From NCBI GenBank assembly GCA_934539585.1, contig CAKTCT010000029.1, positions 1 to 31,903 of the forward strand: 31,903 nucleotides of DNA. The letters run 5' to 3'. The notes under the pieces are model-generated. The model did not search any database, was not told where the DNA came from, and saw only the letters and a program-made list of their open reading frames with translations. The position numbers and the translations under genes are program-made. Each line of letters opens with the position of its first letter. The stretch's first letter is position 1. This document shows, piece by piece, positions 1 to 7,290 of this stretch. Origin of the DNA: an uncultured Oscillospiraceae bacterium (GTDB lineage Bacteria > Bacillota > Clostridia > Oscillospirales > Ruminococcaceae).

Positions 1-127
1 ACTTCATTCTACCAGAGTCTGCAAACTATGTCTTCTTTTATGTATTTTCCTTTTTGCGCAATTTATTGTACCTTATCTTTTTATGATTTGGATTTTCAGT
101 GGGTGTCCTTTTCCGGCGGCTGTGATG
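1..127. other. AT-rich stretch without a supported gene
   Basis: The first 127 bases are clearly richer in A and T than the rest of the window. An open frame on the plus strand begins here (ATG at 28), but it runs antisense through the 3' end of the AraC-type regulator gene and has no convincing ribosome-binding site, so I do not call it. The stretch may be the downstream flank of that regulator or the edge of another element cut by the window. Confidence 0.4.
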
Positions 128-155
128 GGGCGGAGTTTTCGTGGAGACTCCGCCC
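128..155 (+). terminator. Hairpin downstream of the AraC-type regulator, possibly bidirectional
   Basis: GGGCGGAGT (128-136) pairs perfectly with ACTCCGCCC (147-155) around a 10-base loop. On the plus strand it is followed by TTTGTGTTTT, as an intrinsic terminator would be. On the minus strand, where the regulator gene ends at 199, there is no T-run, so termination of that gene here would be weaker. Confidence 0.5.
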
Positions 156-198
156 TTTGTGTTTTCGGAAAAAGAAGTCGTTTGTTCCTACGATGGCG

Positions 199-2475
199 TT
201 ACTTTTTCTTGGCGTCCTGCATGAGCTTCCGGTAGCTGCCTGGGGTGGTGCCGCAGAGCTTTTTGAAGTTGCGGATAAAGACGGTGCTGGAATTAAACCC
301 GCAGTTTTCGGCGATCTTTTCCATGGAATCCCGGGACTCGGTAAGCTGGCGGCAGGCATGGCGGATGCGGACGGCGCAGATGGCTTCGGGGATGCTCTGG
401 TTGGTCTCCTGGCGGAAAATCCGGGAGCAGTAGGGCGGGAACAGCTGGAAGTGGGCCCCGATCTCAATGACTCCTAAGTTGACGTCGTTGTAGTTTTCCT
501 CGATGAACTCCCGGATGCGGACCCCAAGGCCCTTGACGGGGTGGCGCTCGGCGTATTCCCGGCGGATGTCGGTCATCCGGCGGATGAAGTACTCCCGGAA
601 GCCGTCCATGGATTTGTAGGTTTCGATGTTCAGATCGAACAGGTGCTCTGCGGGGATGGCGTCGCTCTGGTCGTTGAACTCCACCAGCAGCTCGTTGGCG
701 TGGGTGCAGAGGTCGAAGATGAAGCTCCGGGCAATTTCCGGGGTGGTGACGCCCCGGTCGCCGAAGCAGCGGGCGTAGATTTCGTCGAAGACCTGGTCCG
801 GGGCGGCGTCGCCGTCCTTGATGCACTGGGCCAGCAGCACCCGGCTGGCAGAGGCGGGGACGAATTCGTAGGACCCGGCGGTGGGGGTCAGGTCCTGATA
901 GCAGAGGACCTGGCCCGTTCCGGCGATGATCTTGTACTCCTCAGCGCGGCGGGCGGCGTTGTAGGAAAGGCGGATCTCCCGGAGATTTTCGCACAGCGTT
1001 CCGATGCCTGCGGTGCAGGAAATGCCCATCTGCTTCCAGAGGAAGTCCAGGGCGTGGCGGGCGATGCTGCGGAGGTCCTCAATGTCGGTCTCCGGGGCAA
1101 GATTTACCAGGCAGGTGAACTGGTCGTGCTCCGTGTGGATGACGTAGCCCCGGTTCTTTTCATTATAAAGCTCCTCCACCACGTTGGGGAGGATGATTTT
1201 GGCCAGCATGGGGCGCTCGTCCGCAAAATTCTGGGAGAAAATCTCGTCGTTCCAGTCCTCGATGCGGAAAAGGATGACGGCAAAGCGTCGGGAAATCAGG
1301 GACTCCCCGATGTCGGCAAAGACGCTTTCGGCGGTGGCCGTGGGCGGGATGGAGCCGTTGATCAGGTTCAGGATGCAGTTGAAGCGCTGGGCCTGCTGGA
1401 ATTGGGAGAGGGTTGAGAGGTACTGTTTCTTCTCGGTAATGGCGTTTTCCATAATGGCTTCGATGTACCGGAACTCGCTGTCCTCCTGGGGCTCCTTGGA
1501 GCCGCCCAGAAGGGCGGCGCTTTTGACCAGCTGACTCACGGGACGGTAGTTATAGCGGCTCAGCAGGAAGGCCAGCAGCACGCCGAAGAGGCAGATGACG
1601 GCAATGTTGACGGCGGTATATAAAGAAAAGTAGGACAGAGACTGCTCCATGGTCTCAATGGGGATCAGGGAAATGTACCGGCAGGCCGCTACGGAGGAGG
1701 TCCGGCGGAAGGCGATGTAGGTCCGGCCGTCCAGGGTGATGCGCTGAGAGCCGTCCTGAAGGGAAAGGCCGGTGACGTCCACGTCGGAAAGAAGGGAAGA
1801 CCGCAGGAGAACATTGCCTTCAAAATCCGTGACCAGGATGTTGCCGCCGGTGTTCTGCTCCAGATAGGAAATCTGCTCCTGGAGGGAGCTGGGGTTGAGG
1901 ACGCAGATCACCGGGTAGGTGTTGGGGGCAAAGACGAAGGTTTTTAGGGCCAGGGTCTCCCGGCCGGAGCTCTGGGTCAGGGGGTAAAGGGTGTACAGCC
2001 GGGTGTACTGCTCGTCGGTCTGGAAAAGGGAGGCGCAATCCACCTGGCCGTCGTAATAAACGCGGAAATACTCGCTGGCGGTGAGGGTGGCGTAGCAGCC
2101 GGACATGACCTTTTCGGTGCTTGGAAGGTAGACAAAGAGGTCCCCCAGGTTGTTGCTGGTCACCAGCCGCAGGCGGTGGATAATCTGATAGACGGTATAG
2201 CCTTTCCTGGCAGAGGTCTGCTCCAGAAGGCTCAGGAAGCCGGAATAGTCCCCGGCCAGCTCGGAGACCTTGTCCGCGGCGTTGTTCAGCTCCTGGTCCA
2301 CCATGGAGTAGAACTGGCGGAAGGCGGCGTAGTCCGAAGCGGTGGTCTTTTCGATGAGCCGGGCCGACGCCAGGCGGTAGATCATCATGGAACTCATCAA
2401 CGAAATCAACACAAAGCACAGATACGAGATCAGAATCCGGGTGAAGAAGCTCCTGCGGGGAAGTTTTCGTTTCAT
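199..2475 (-). CDS. Membrane-bound AraC-family sensor/transcriptional regulator (YesN-like)
   Basis: This 758-residue protein has an N-terminal membrane helix (about residues 12-32), an extracytoplasmic sensory region of about 240 residues, a second helix (about 280-303), a cytoplasmic linker and a C-terminal AraC-type double helix-turn-helix in the last 100 residues (second helix-turn-helix near EKIAENCGFNSSTVF). This one-component layout is typical of regulators next to LplB/YtcP-type sugar importers in Clostridia and Paenibacillus. It is divergent from such an importer here, so it probably senses the sugar or its binding protein outside the cell and controls the operon. I chose ATG 2475 because GGAGG lies six bases upstream; the frame stays open to 2613 but without a ribosome-binding site. 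The ligand cannot be read from the sequence. Confidence 0.88.
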   Translation of the reverse strand: MKRKLPRRSFFTRILISYLCFVLISLMSSMMIYRLASARLIEKTTASDYAAFRQFYSMVDQELNNAADKVSELAGDYSGFLSLLEQTSARKGYTVYQIIHRLRLVTSNNLGDLFVYLPSTEKVMSGCYATLTASEYFRVYYDGQVDCASLFQTDEQYTRLYTLYPLTQSSGRETLALKTFVFAPNTYPVICVLNPSSLQEQISYLEQNTGGNILVTDFEGNVLLRSSLLSDVDVTGLSLQDGSQRITLDGRTYIAFRRTSSVAACRYISLIPIETMEQSLSYFSLYTAVNIAVICLFGVLLAFLLSRYNYRPVSQLVKSAALLGGSKEPQEDSEFRYIEAIMENAITEKKQYLSTLSQFQQAQRFNCILNLINGSIPPTATAESVFADIGESLISRRFAVILFRIEDWNDEIFSQNFADERPMLAKIILPNVVEELYNEKNRGYVIHTEHDQFTCLVNLAPETDIEDLRSIARHALDFLWKQMGISCTAGIGTLCENLREIRLSYNAARRAEEYKIIAGTGQVLCYQDLTPTAGSYEFVPASASRVLLAQCIKDGDAAPDQVFDEIYARCFGDRGVTTPEIARSFIFDLCTHANELLVEFNDQSDAIPAEHLFDLNIETYKSMDGFREYFIRRMTDIRREYAERHPVKGLGVRIREFIEENYNDVNLGVIEIGAHFQLFPPYCSRIFRQETNQSIPEAICAVRIRHACRQLTESRDSMEKIAENCGFNSSTVFIRNFKKLCGTTPGSYRKLMQDAKKK

Positions 2476-2521
2476 GGACAGCCTCCAGTTTTTGCGTTTC
2501 GTTCCAAGGGGGTCTTTTTTC

Positions 2522-2551
2522 ATTATAGCAAAAGGACTTGGAAGATTGCAA
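2522..2551 (-). promoter_or_regulatory. Promoter of the AraC-type sensor/regulator
   Basis: On the minus strand TTGCAA (2546-2551) lies 18 bases before TATAAT (2522-2527). The -10 is preceded by TGC, an extended -10. It sits about 47 bases before the start codon at 2475. Confidence 0.6.
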
Positions 2552-2577
2552 CAGAAAGCGGCTGAAAAACCGGCGAT

Positions 2578-2606
2578 TGTCGATATTATTGATGGAGTGT
2601 CGAAAT
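2578..2606. promoter_or_regulatory. Candidate AraC-type operator: direct repeats 20 bp apart
   Basis: TGTCGATAT (2578-2586) and TGTCGAAAT (2598-2606) are direct repeats with a 20-bp period. Similarity extends over about 17 bases per half (about 12 of 17 identical). They lie between the divergent promoters of the regulator and the importer operon. AraC-family proteins usually bind direct repeats about two helical turns apart, so this is a reasonable binding site for the adjacent regulator. That is inferred from position and spacing only. Confidence 0.4.
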
Positions 2607-2666
2607 CGTTCATTTAAAATCGGGGGGAACTCTGCAAAAGAGTGGACGGTTTATCCGTATCGTTCC

Positions 2667-2695
2667 TTTACATCTGGCCGCCGGTCCCGTATAAT
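2667..2695 (+). promoter_or_regulatory. Promoter of the carbohydrate importer operon
   Basis: TTTACA (2667-2672) and TATAAT (2690-2695) are separated by 17 bases, close to the sigma-A consensus. Transcription would start near 2702, giving a leader of about 100 bases that contains a long hairpin. Confidence 0.72.
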
Positions 2696-2709
2696 AAAGC
2701 CAACGACAG

Positions 2710-2767
2710 CGGAACCGCCGGGGCAGGCAGGACCGTGGCAGAGGTCTTTTCGCCCCCGGCGGTTCCG
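2710..2767 (+). promoter_or_regulatory. Long hairpin in the importer mRNA leader
   Basis: CGGAACCGCCGGGG (2710-2723) is perfectly complementary to CCCCGGCGGTTCCG (2754-2767), giving a 14-bp stem with a 30-base loop. The loop holds a possible inner 4-bp stem (GACC 2731-2734 with GGTC 2743-2746). No U-run follows, so it is not a plain terminator. It starts only about 8 bases after the predicted transcription start and could stabilise the mRNA or act as an attenuator. Confidence 0.6.
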
Positions 2768-2800
2768 GGTTCGTAATCTTTATTGAAAGAGGTTTTCAAC

Positions 2801-4426
2801 ATGAAAAAGCGTATCCTTGCGTTTTTGCTGACGACTGCTCTGTGTGCGGCGGCCTTCGCTGGCTGCGGAAACGGCGGGGCCACTTCTTCGGAGTCCTCCA
2901 AGGAAGATTCCACGCCCGCGTCCTCCACCGGCTCCACGGTGACGGCGGAAAAGGACCCCTACGGCGCGGACTTTGCCAGCTATCCCCTGGACGGCAGCGA
3001 GACCCTGTCCTTCTACGTTCTGGCCGGATATACTGCCCCTGACGGCGTGGACCTTGCCGACAACGAGTGGCAGATCGGATTGGCGGAGCGGGTCGGCATC
3101 AACATCGACTGGCAGCAGATTCCCGCCGGAAGCGACTGGACCCAGGCGTATAACCTGATGATCGCAGGCGACGACCTGCCGGACGTTTTCTACTGCTGGA
3201 ACATCTCCAGCAACGCCACCCAGCTCATTGAGGACAATAAGATCATCGCCCTCAACGACTATCTGGAGACCTACGCCCCCGCTTACTACAACTTCATCAC
3301 CTCGGACGCCGACGTGAACAAGTCTGTGAAAAACGACAACGGCGACTATTACGGCTTTGTTTTCCTCCGGGAGGACCAGTACCTGGGCTCCTATTCCGGC
3401 CCCATGATCCGGCAGGACCTGCTGGACCAGCTGGGCAAGGAAGCGCCGGCCACCATTGACGAATGGACCGACGTGCTCACCGCCATGAAGGACGTTGTCA
3501 AGTATCCCCTCAGCGCCCGCGGCAATGTGGGCAATCTGGGCCAGCCCTTCTATGGCGCGTATAAGACCATGATGAACTACTATGTGGACGAGGGCAAGGT
3601 CCATTACGGCTACGCCGAGCCCGGCATGAAGGACTTCCTTGCCAAGATGAACGAGTGGTATGAAGCCGGGCTCATCGACCCCGATTTCTTCACCAACGAC
3701 GCCTCCGCCCTGGAAGCCAAGATGCTCAACGGCGAAGTGGGCGCCAACCCCACCACTGCCGGTTCTCTCGTTACCATCACCACCAAGCTGAAGGAGATCG
3801 GCTCCAGCGATCAGTGGGTCGCCGTTCCGTATCCTACGCTGAATAAGGGCGAAACCCCCTGGTACATCCAGGGTGAGACCCCGAACATCGGTCTGGCCGG
3901 CGTTATCACGACTGCCTGCAAGAATATCCCCCTGGCCTGCCGGTTCTTTGACTACGGTTACACCGAGGATGGCGCGATCTATTACAATTTCGGCAAAGAG
4001 GAAAACTACACCATGGTCAATGGCCAGCCTGCCTTCACCGATGCGTTCAAGAATGACCCGCGGGGCCAGAACACCATGCTGGAAACCTACACGGCGATGA
4101 CCCGGAACTCCGCCACCCTGAACCTGATGGCCTTCTTCCTGTCGAAGCCCCAGATCAATATCGACTCGGTCAACACCTGGTACACCAAGGAGGGTCTGGC
4201 CCATCTGATGCCCAGCGCAATCACCATGACCAGCGAAGAAAGCGCCTCCATTGCCACGGAGGCGGCTGCTATCGGTGCTCAGGTCGATGAGATGGTTTCT
4301 AAATTCGTCCTGGGCCAGGAATCCCTGGACAACTGGGACAGCTTCGTCTCCAGCCTGAACTCTCTGGGCCTTGAGCATGTTCTGGAAGTCCGCCAGGCTG
4401 CTTACGACCGGTTCCTCGCTCGGTAA
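2801..4426 (+). CDS. Extracellular solute-binding lipoprotein of a carbohydrate ABC importer
   Basis: This 541-residue protein begins with a lipoprotein signal peptide: positively charged MKKR, a hydrophobic stretch and the lipobox ending FAGC, so Cys22 would be lipidated. A serine/threonine-rich linker follows, then a large type-1 solute-binding fold. The length of about 540 residues and the two LplB/YtcP-type permeases downstream place it with the LipO-like family that captures oligosaccharides or uronate-containing sugars outside the membrane. ATG 2801 is preferred over the in-frame TTG at 2783, because GAAAGAGG (2785-2792) is well placed for 2801. The true ligand is unknown; the nearby AraC sensor and GH2 beta-mannosidase-like gene make a plant or host glycan fragment likely. 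Confidence 0.88.
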   Translation: MKKRILAFLLTTALCAAAFAGCGNGGATSSESSKEDSTPASSTGSTVTAEKDPYGADFASYPLDGSETLSFYVLAGYTAPDGVDLADNEWQIGLAERVGINIDWQQIPAGSDWTQAYNLMIAGDDLPDVFYCWNISSNATQLIEDNKIIALNDYLETYAPAYYNFITSDADVNKSVKNDNGDYYGFVFLREDQYLGSYSGPMIRQDLLDQLGKEAPATIDEWTDVLTAMKDVVKYPLSARGNVGNLGQPFYGAYKTMMNYYVDEGKVHYGYAEPGMKDFLAKMNEWYEAGLIDPDFFTNDASALEAKMLNGEVGANPTTAGSLVTITTKLKEIGSSDQWVAVPYPTLNKGETPWYIQGETPNIGLAGVITTACKNIPLACRFFDYGYTEDGAIYYNFGKEENYTMVNGQPAFTDAFKNDPRGQNTMLETYTAMTRNSATLNLMAFFLSKPQINIDSVNTWYTKEGLAHLMPSAITMTSEESASIATEAAAIGAQVDEMVSKFVLGQESLDNWDSFVSSLNSLGLEHVLEVRQAAYDRFLAR

Positions 4427-4457
4427 ATCTCACGTTTTCTCATTGGTTTTTCCTAGA

Positions 4458-4491
4458 ACAGCGGGAGAGCGGATTTCCGCTTTCCCGCTGT
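4458..4491 (+). promoter_or_regulatory. Intercistronic hairpin between binding protein and permease genes
   Basis: A 15-bp stem (4458-4472 with 4477-4491, one G-U pair) closes on an ATTT loop and is followed by CCCTTTAAT rather than a clean U-run. Such hairpins just after a binding-protein gene often protect that part of the mRNA or cause partial termination, which gives more binding protein than permease. That role is inferred. Confidence 0.65.
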
Positions 4492-4538
4492 CCCTTTAAT
4501 CCCTCCTGGCTGTACTCCTCCAGAAAGGTGTGACTGCA

Positions 4539-5492
4539 TTGACTTACGACAAAACCCTCCCCACTGCCACCGTGAAAAAGAATACGTTAGGCAGGCGTTT
4601 GAAAAAAGACTGGCAGAAGAACAAATATAAGTATCTGATTATCCTCCCGATTCTGATTTACCTGGGCATCTTCGCGTACAAGCCCATGTACGGCATTATC
4701 ATCGCGTTCAAGGACTATCGTCCTTCCATCACCATTGCCGCAAGCAAATGGGTCGGGTTGAAATATTTTAAGACCTTTTTCAATGATCCTTTTTGCTGGC
4801 GGGTCATCCGGAATACCTTCATTCTGGGCGGCGGCTCGCTGCTGTTTGGATTCTGGGTGCCCATTGTGTTTGCTCTGTGTCTCAACGAGGTGCGGAGTTT
4901 ACGCTTCAAAAAGGTCATCCAGACCACGACCTACCTGCCCCATTTTATTTCGGGAGTGGTGCTTTGCTCCATGATCACCCTGTTCTGCCAGAACGAAGGA
5001 CTGATCACGAATATTCTGGTCGCTTTTGGAGCGAAGCGGGAGCCGCTTTTGCAGAATCCTGCGTATTTCCGGCCCATCTACTGGATTTCCGGTATCTGGC
5101 AGAGCTTCGGGTGGAACTCTATCATCTACCTGGCGGCCCTGGCCGGTATCGATCAGGAGCTGTATGAAGCCGTGGAGATCGACGGCGGCGGCCGTTGGGC
5201 CAAAATGTGGCACATCACCCTTCCCGGCATCCGGACCCAGGTGATCCTGCTGTTAATCTTGGCCATGGGCGGCATTTTGGGCGCGGACTTTGAGAAGGTC
5301 CTGAACCTGTACGTTCCCCTGACCTACGAGGTTGCGGACGTCATTTCCACCTATACCTATCGGGTCGGCCTGCAGAACGGAAGTTACAGCTACGGCACGG
5401 CTATCGGGCTGTTCAACACTCTGGTCAACGTCACCTTCGTGCTGACCGCCAACACCATCGGCAAAAAAGTGGCGGACGTCGGCCTCTTCTAA
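4539..5492 (+). CDS. Carbohydrate ABC importer permease, LplB type
   Basis: This integral membrane protein of about 317 residues belongs to the binding-protein-dependent permease family. A charged N-terminus precedes a first membrane helix (KYLIILPILIYLGIFAYKP), then more helices. An EAA-loop motif (ELYEAVEIDGGG...ITLPGI) docks the ATPase subunit. The first part, with ILPIL and AFKDYRPS, is typical of LplB-like permeases. TTG 4539 has AGAAAGG about 10 bases upstream, whereas GTG 4530, three codons earlier, overlaps that site and has none; I therefore favour 4539, though GTG 4530 remains possible. No ATPase gene lies in the operon, so a shared MsmX-like ATPase encoded elsewhere probably energises it. 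Confidence 0.88.
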   Translation: MTYDKTLPTATVKKNTLGRRLKKDWQKNKYKYLIILPILIYLGIFAYKPMYGIIIAFKDYRPSITIAASKWVGLKYFKTFFNDPFCWRVIRNTFILGGGSLLFGFWVPIVFALCLNEVRSLRFKKVIQTTTYLPHFISGVVLCSMITLFCQNEGLITNILVAFGAKREPLLQNPAYFRPIYWISGIWQSFGWNSIIYLAALAGIDQELYEAVEIDGGGRWAKMWHITLPGIRTQVILLLILAMGGILGADFEKVLNLYVPLTYEVADVISTYTYRVGLQNGSYSYGTAIGLFNTLVNVTFVLTANTIGKKVADVGLF

Positions 5493-5518
5493 GTCTTACG
5501 GAAAGAAGGGATTTCTTC

Positions 5519-6403
5519 ATGGCAAAATCTGGCAGACGGAACAAGATCGGCGTCTTCGATGTGGTCAACACCATCGTGATGCTGTTCCTGATTTTCATTA
5601 CGCTGTATCCGTTTTATCACATTGTCTGTGCGTCCTTCAGCAACAGCGTCCTGCTCAGCGCCCACAAGGGCCTGCTGATTCGTCCTTTGGGATTTGACCT
5701 GGGCGCGTACAAGCTTACCTTTAACCATCCCCTGATTTGGAGCGGCTATCGGAACATCCTCATTATTATGGCGGTGGCCCTTCCGTATCAGCTGTTCATG
5801 ACCCTGCTGTGCGGCTACTTCATGTCCTGCAAGGGAATGATGTTCAAAAAGCCCATCATGGCGCTGATTCTGTTCACCATGTTCTTCGGCGGCGGGTTGA
5901 TTCCCACCTATCTGAACATGCGGGCGCTTGGTTTGTACAACAACCTGTGGGCGCTGATTATTCCTACGGGGGTCAGCGTGTACAACTCCATTATCGTGCG
6001 TTCGGCCATCGACGGCATCCCGCCCAGCCTTTTTGAGGCGGCGGAAATTGACGGGGCCAACGATTTGTACATTCTGTTCCGGATCGTTCCCCGGCTGATC
6101 ATGCCGACCCTGGCGGTGATTCTGCTGTGGTGCGGCGTTGGGCACTGGAATTCCTGGTTTGCGGCGATGATCTACATCAAGGACAACGATTTGCTGCCCA
6201 TTCAGGCAGTGCTCCGGGCGGTGCTCATCGCCAACCAGAAGCTGGCGGAGGAGATTACTATTGAGGACGATCAGTACAACAGTTATGCGGAATTGATCAA
6301 GTACGCCATTATTGTGATCGGGACTGTGCCGATTCTCTGCGTGTATCCGTTCCTGCAGAAGTATTTTGTTAAGGGCGTGATGATTGGGGCGGTGAAGGGG
6401 TGA
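5519..6403 (+). CDS. Carbohydrate ABC importer permease, YtcP type
   Basis: This 294-residue permease would be the second half of the channel formed with the LplB-type protein. It has about six membrane helices (first near residues 17-38) and an EAA loop (SLFEAAEIDGAND...IVPRLIMP). The family resemblance is to YtcP/MalG-like permeases of CUT1-type importers. The start at ATG 5519 has GAAAGAAGGG upstream and lies 26 bases after the first permease, so the two are co-transcribed and probably co-translated. No clear terminator follows the gene. Confidence 0.88.
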   Translation: MAKSGRRNKIGVFDVVNTIVMLFLIFITLYPFYHIVCASFSNSVLLSAHKGLLIRPLGFDLGAYKLTFNHPLIWSGYRNILIIMAVALPYQLFMTLLCGYFMSCKGMMFKKPIMALILFTMFFGGGLIPTYLNMRALGLYNNLWALIIPTGVSVYNSIIVRSAIDGIPPSLFEAAEIDGANDLYILFRIVPRLIMPTLAVILLWCGVGHWNSWFAAMIYIKDNDLLPIQAVLRAVLIANQKLAEEITIEDDQYNSYAELIKYAIIVIGTVPILCVYPFLQKYFVKGVMIGAVKG

Positions 6404-6494
6404 CGAAAACGATGTTGTAAATGGGGATGCTCTATCGCCGCTGCGCCTCAATACGTTGATGTTGGAAGCATCGAATCACCCTTGGAAAGCGCTC

Positions 6495-6523
6495 TCGACG
6501 AAAAGGCCGCTGCGTGGTATAAT
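6495..6523 (+). promoter_or_regulatory. Promoter of the tyrosine phosphatase gene
   Basis: TCGACG (6495-6500), 17 bases, then TATAAT (6518-6523) preceded by TGG (extended -10). The start codon lies 33 bases further on. The -35 is weak (4 of 6). Confidence 0.55.
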
Positions 6524-6555
6524 AAAGAAAAATGAGATTTTGGAGAGCGCACGAC

Positions 6556-7020
6556 ATGAAGAAAATTCTGTTTATCTGCCATGGCAACATCTGCCGCAGT
6601 CCCATGGCCGAGTTTGTAATGAAAGACCTGGTAAAGAAGGCGGGGCTGGCGTCGCAATTCCACATCGCTTCGGCGGCCACCAGCCGGGAGGAAATCGGCA
6701 ACCCCGTCTATCCTCCGGCACGGCGCAAGCTGGTCGAGCATGGGATTTCCTGCGAAGGTCACGCCGCACGGCAGCTGACCAGCCGGGACTACGACGAATA
6801 CGACCTTCTGATCGGCATGGACGAGGCCAACCTCCGGAATATGCACCGCATCTGCGGCGGCGACCGCTCCGGCAAAATGTCCCTTCTGATGGACCACACC
6901 ACCCGCCCCGGCAGCGTGGCGGACCCATGGTACACCGGGGACTTCGAAGCGACCTGGCGGGATGTGCTGGAAGGGTGTCGGGGCCTTCTGGATGAGCTGC
7001 GCTTTGAGCGAGGCGAGTAG
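6556..7020 (+). CDS. Low-molecular-weight protein tyrosine phosphatase
   Basis: This 154-residue cytoplasmic enzyme has the diagnostic P-loop C-x5-R-S near the N-terminus (CHGNICRS, nucleophile Cys8, Arg14) and the conserved general acid in DPW (Asp123). The length matches the family. It would hydrolyse phosphotyrosine or, in the YwlE branch of Firmicutes, phosphoarginine. The residue after the first variable positions of the loop is Ile12 (CHGNI-C), and a Thr at this place has been linked to YwlE arginine specificity, so tyrosine or another ester is somewhat more likely here; this is inference. ATG 6556 is chosen because GGAGAG lies eight bases upstream. It has its own promoter and no functional link to its neighbours is evident. 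Confidence 0.9.
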   Translation: MKKILFICHGNICRSPMAEFVMKDLVKKAGLASQFHIASAATSREEIGNPVYPPARRKLVEHGISCEGHAARQLTSRDYDEYDLLIGMDEANLRNMHRICGGDRSGKMSLLMDHTTRPGSVADPWYTGDFEATWRDVLEGCRGLLDELRFERGE

Positions 7021-7191
7021 GGAGCATTACGGAAACCATTGATTCCGATGCGGGAAAGGCACCCCCACAGCCGGGTCTGGAAAAGCAAGGGATAAATGCA
7101 CAGACCGTTTTCTTTGCAGACGAAACTGTGAAGAACCTCCTATAATGCAATACCTCCCTAAAATTTACCCGGATTTGGCGCTCTTGGGGAA

Positions 7192-7221
7192 TTGCCGGAC
7201 GGCCCTGTCTTGTGGTATACT
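7192..7221 (+). promoter_or_regulatory. Promoter of the GH2 glycosidase gene
   Basis: TTGCCG (7192-7197), 18 bases, then TATACT (7216-7221) preceded by TGG (extended -10). The start codon is at 7291, leaving a leader of about 60 bases. Confidence 0.5.
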
Positions 7222-7290
7222 GGTTTCATGAGGAGTAGGGCCTTCTTTGGCGGCCCGGCGCTCATGATGTTACACGGGAGGTGCTCAAGC

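Noticed and set aside
2780..4378. Long open frame antisense to the solute-binding lipoprotein (532 codons)
   Set aside because: It is a shadow of a well-supported lipoprotein gene, with low-complexity Gly/Val-rich translation.
7114..7146. TTGCAG ... TATAAT as an additional promoter before the GH2 gene
   Set aside because: The spacing is 21 bases, too long for sigma-A, and a better pair lies closer to the gene at 7192-7221.
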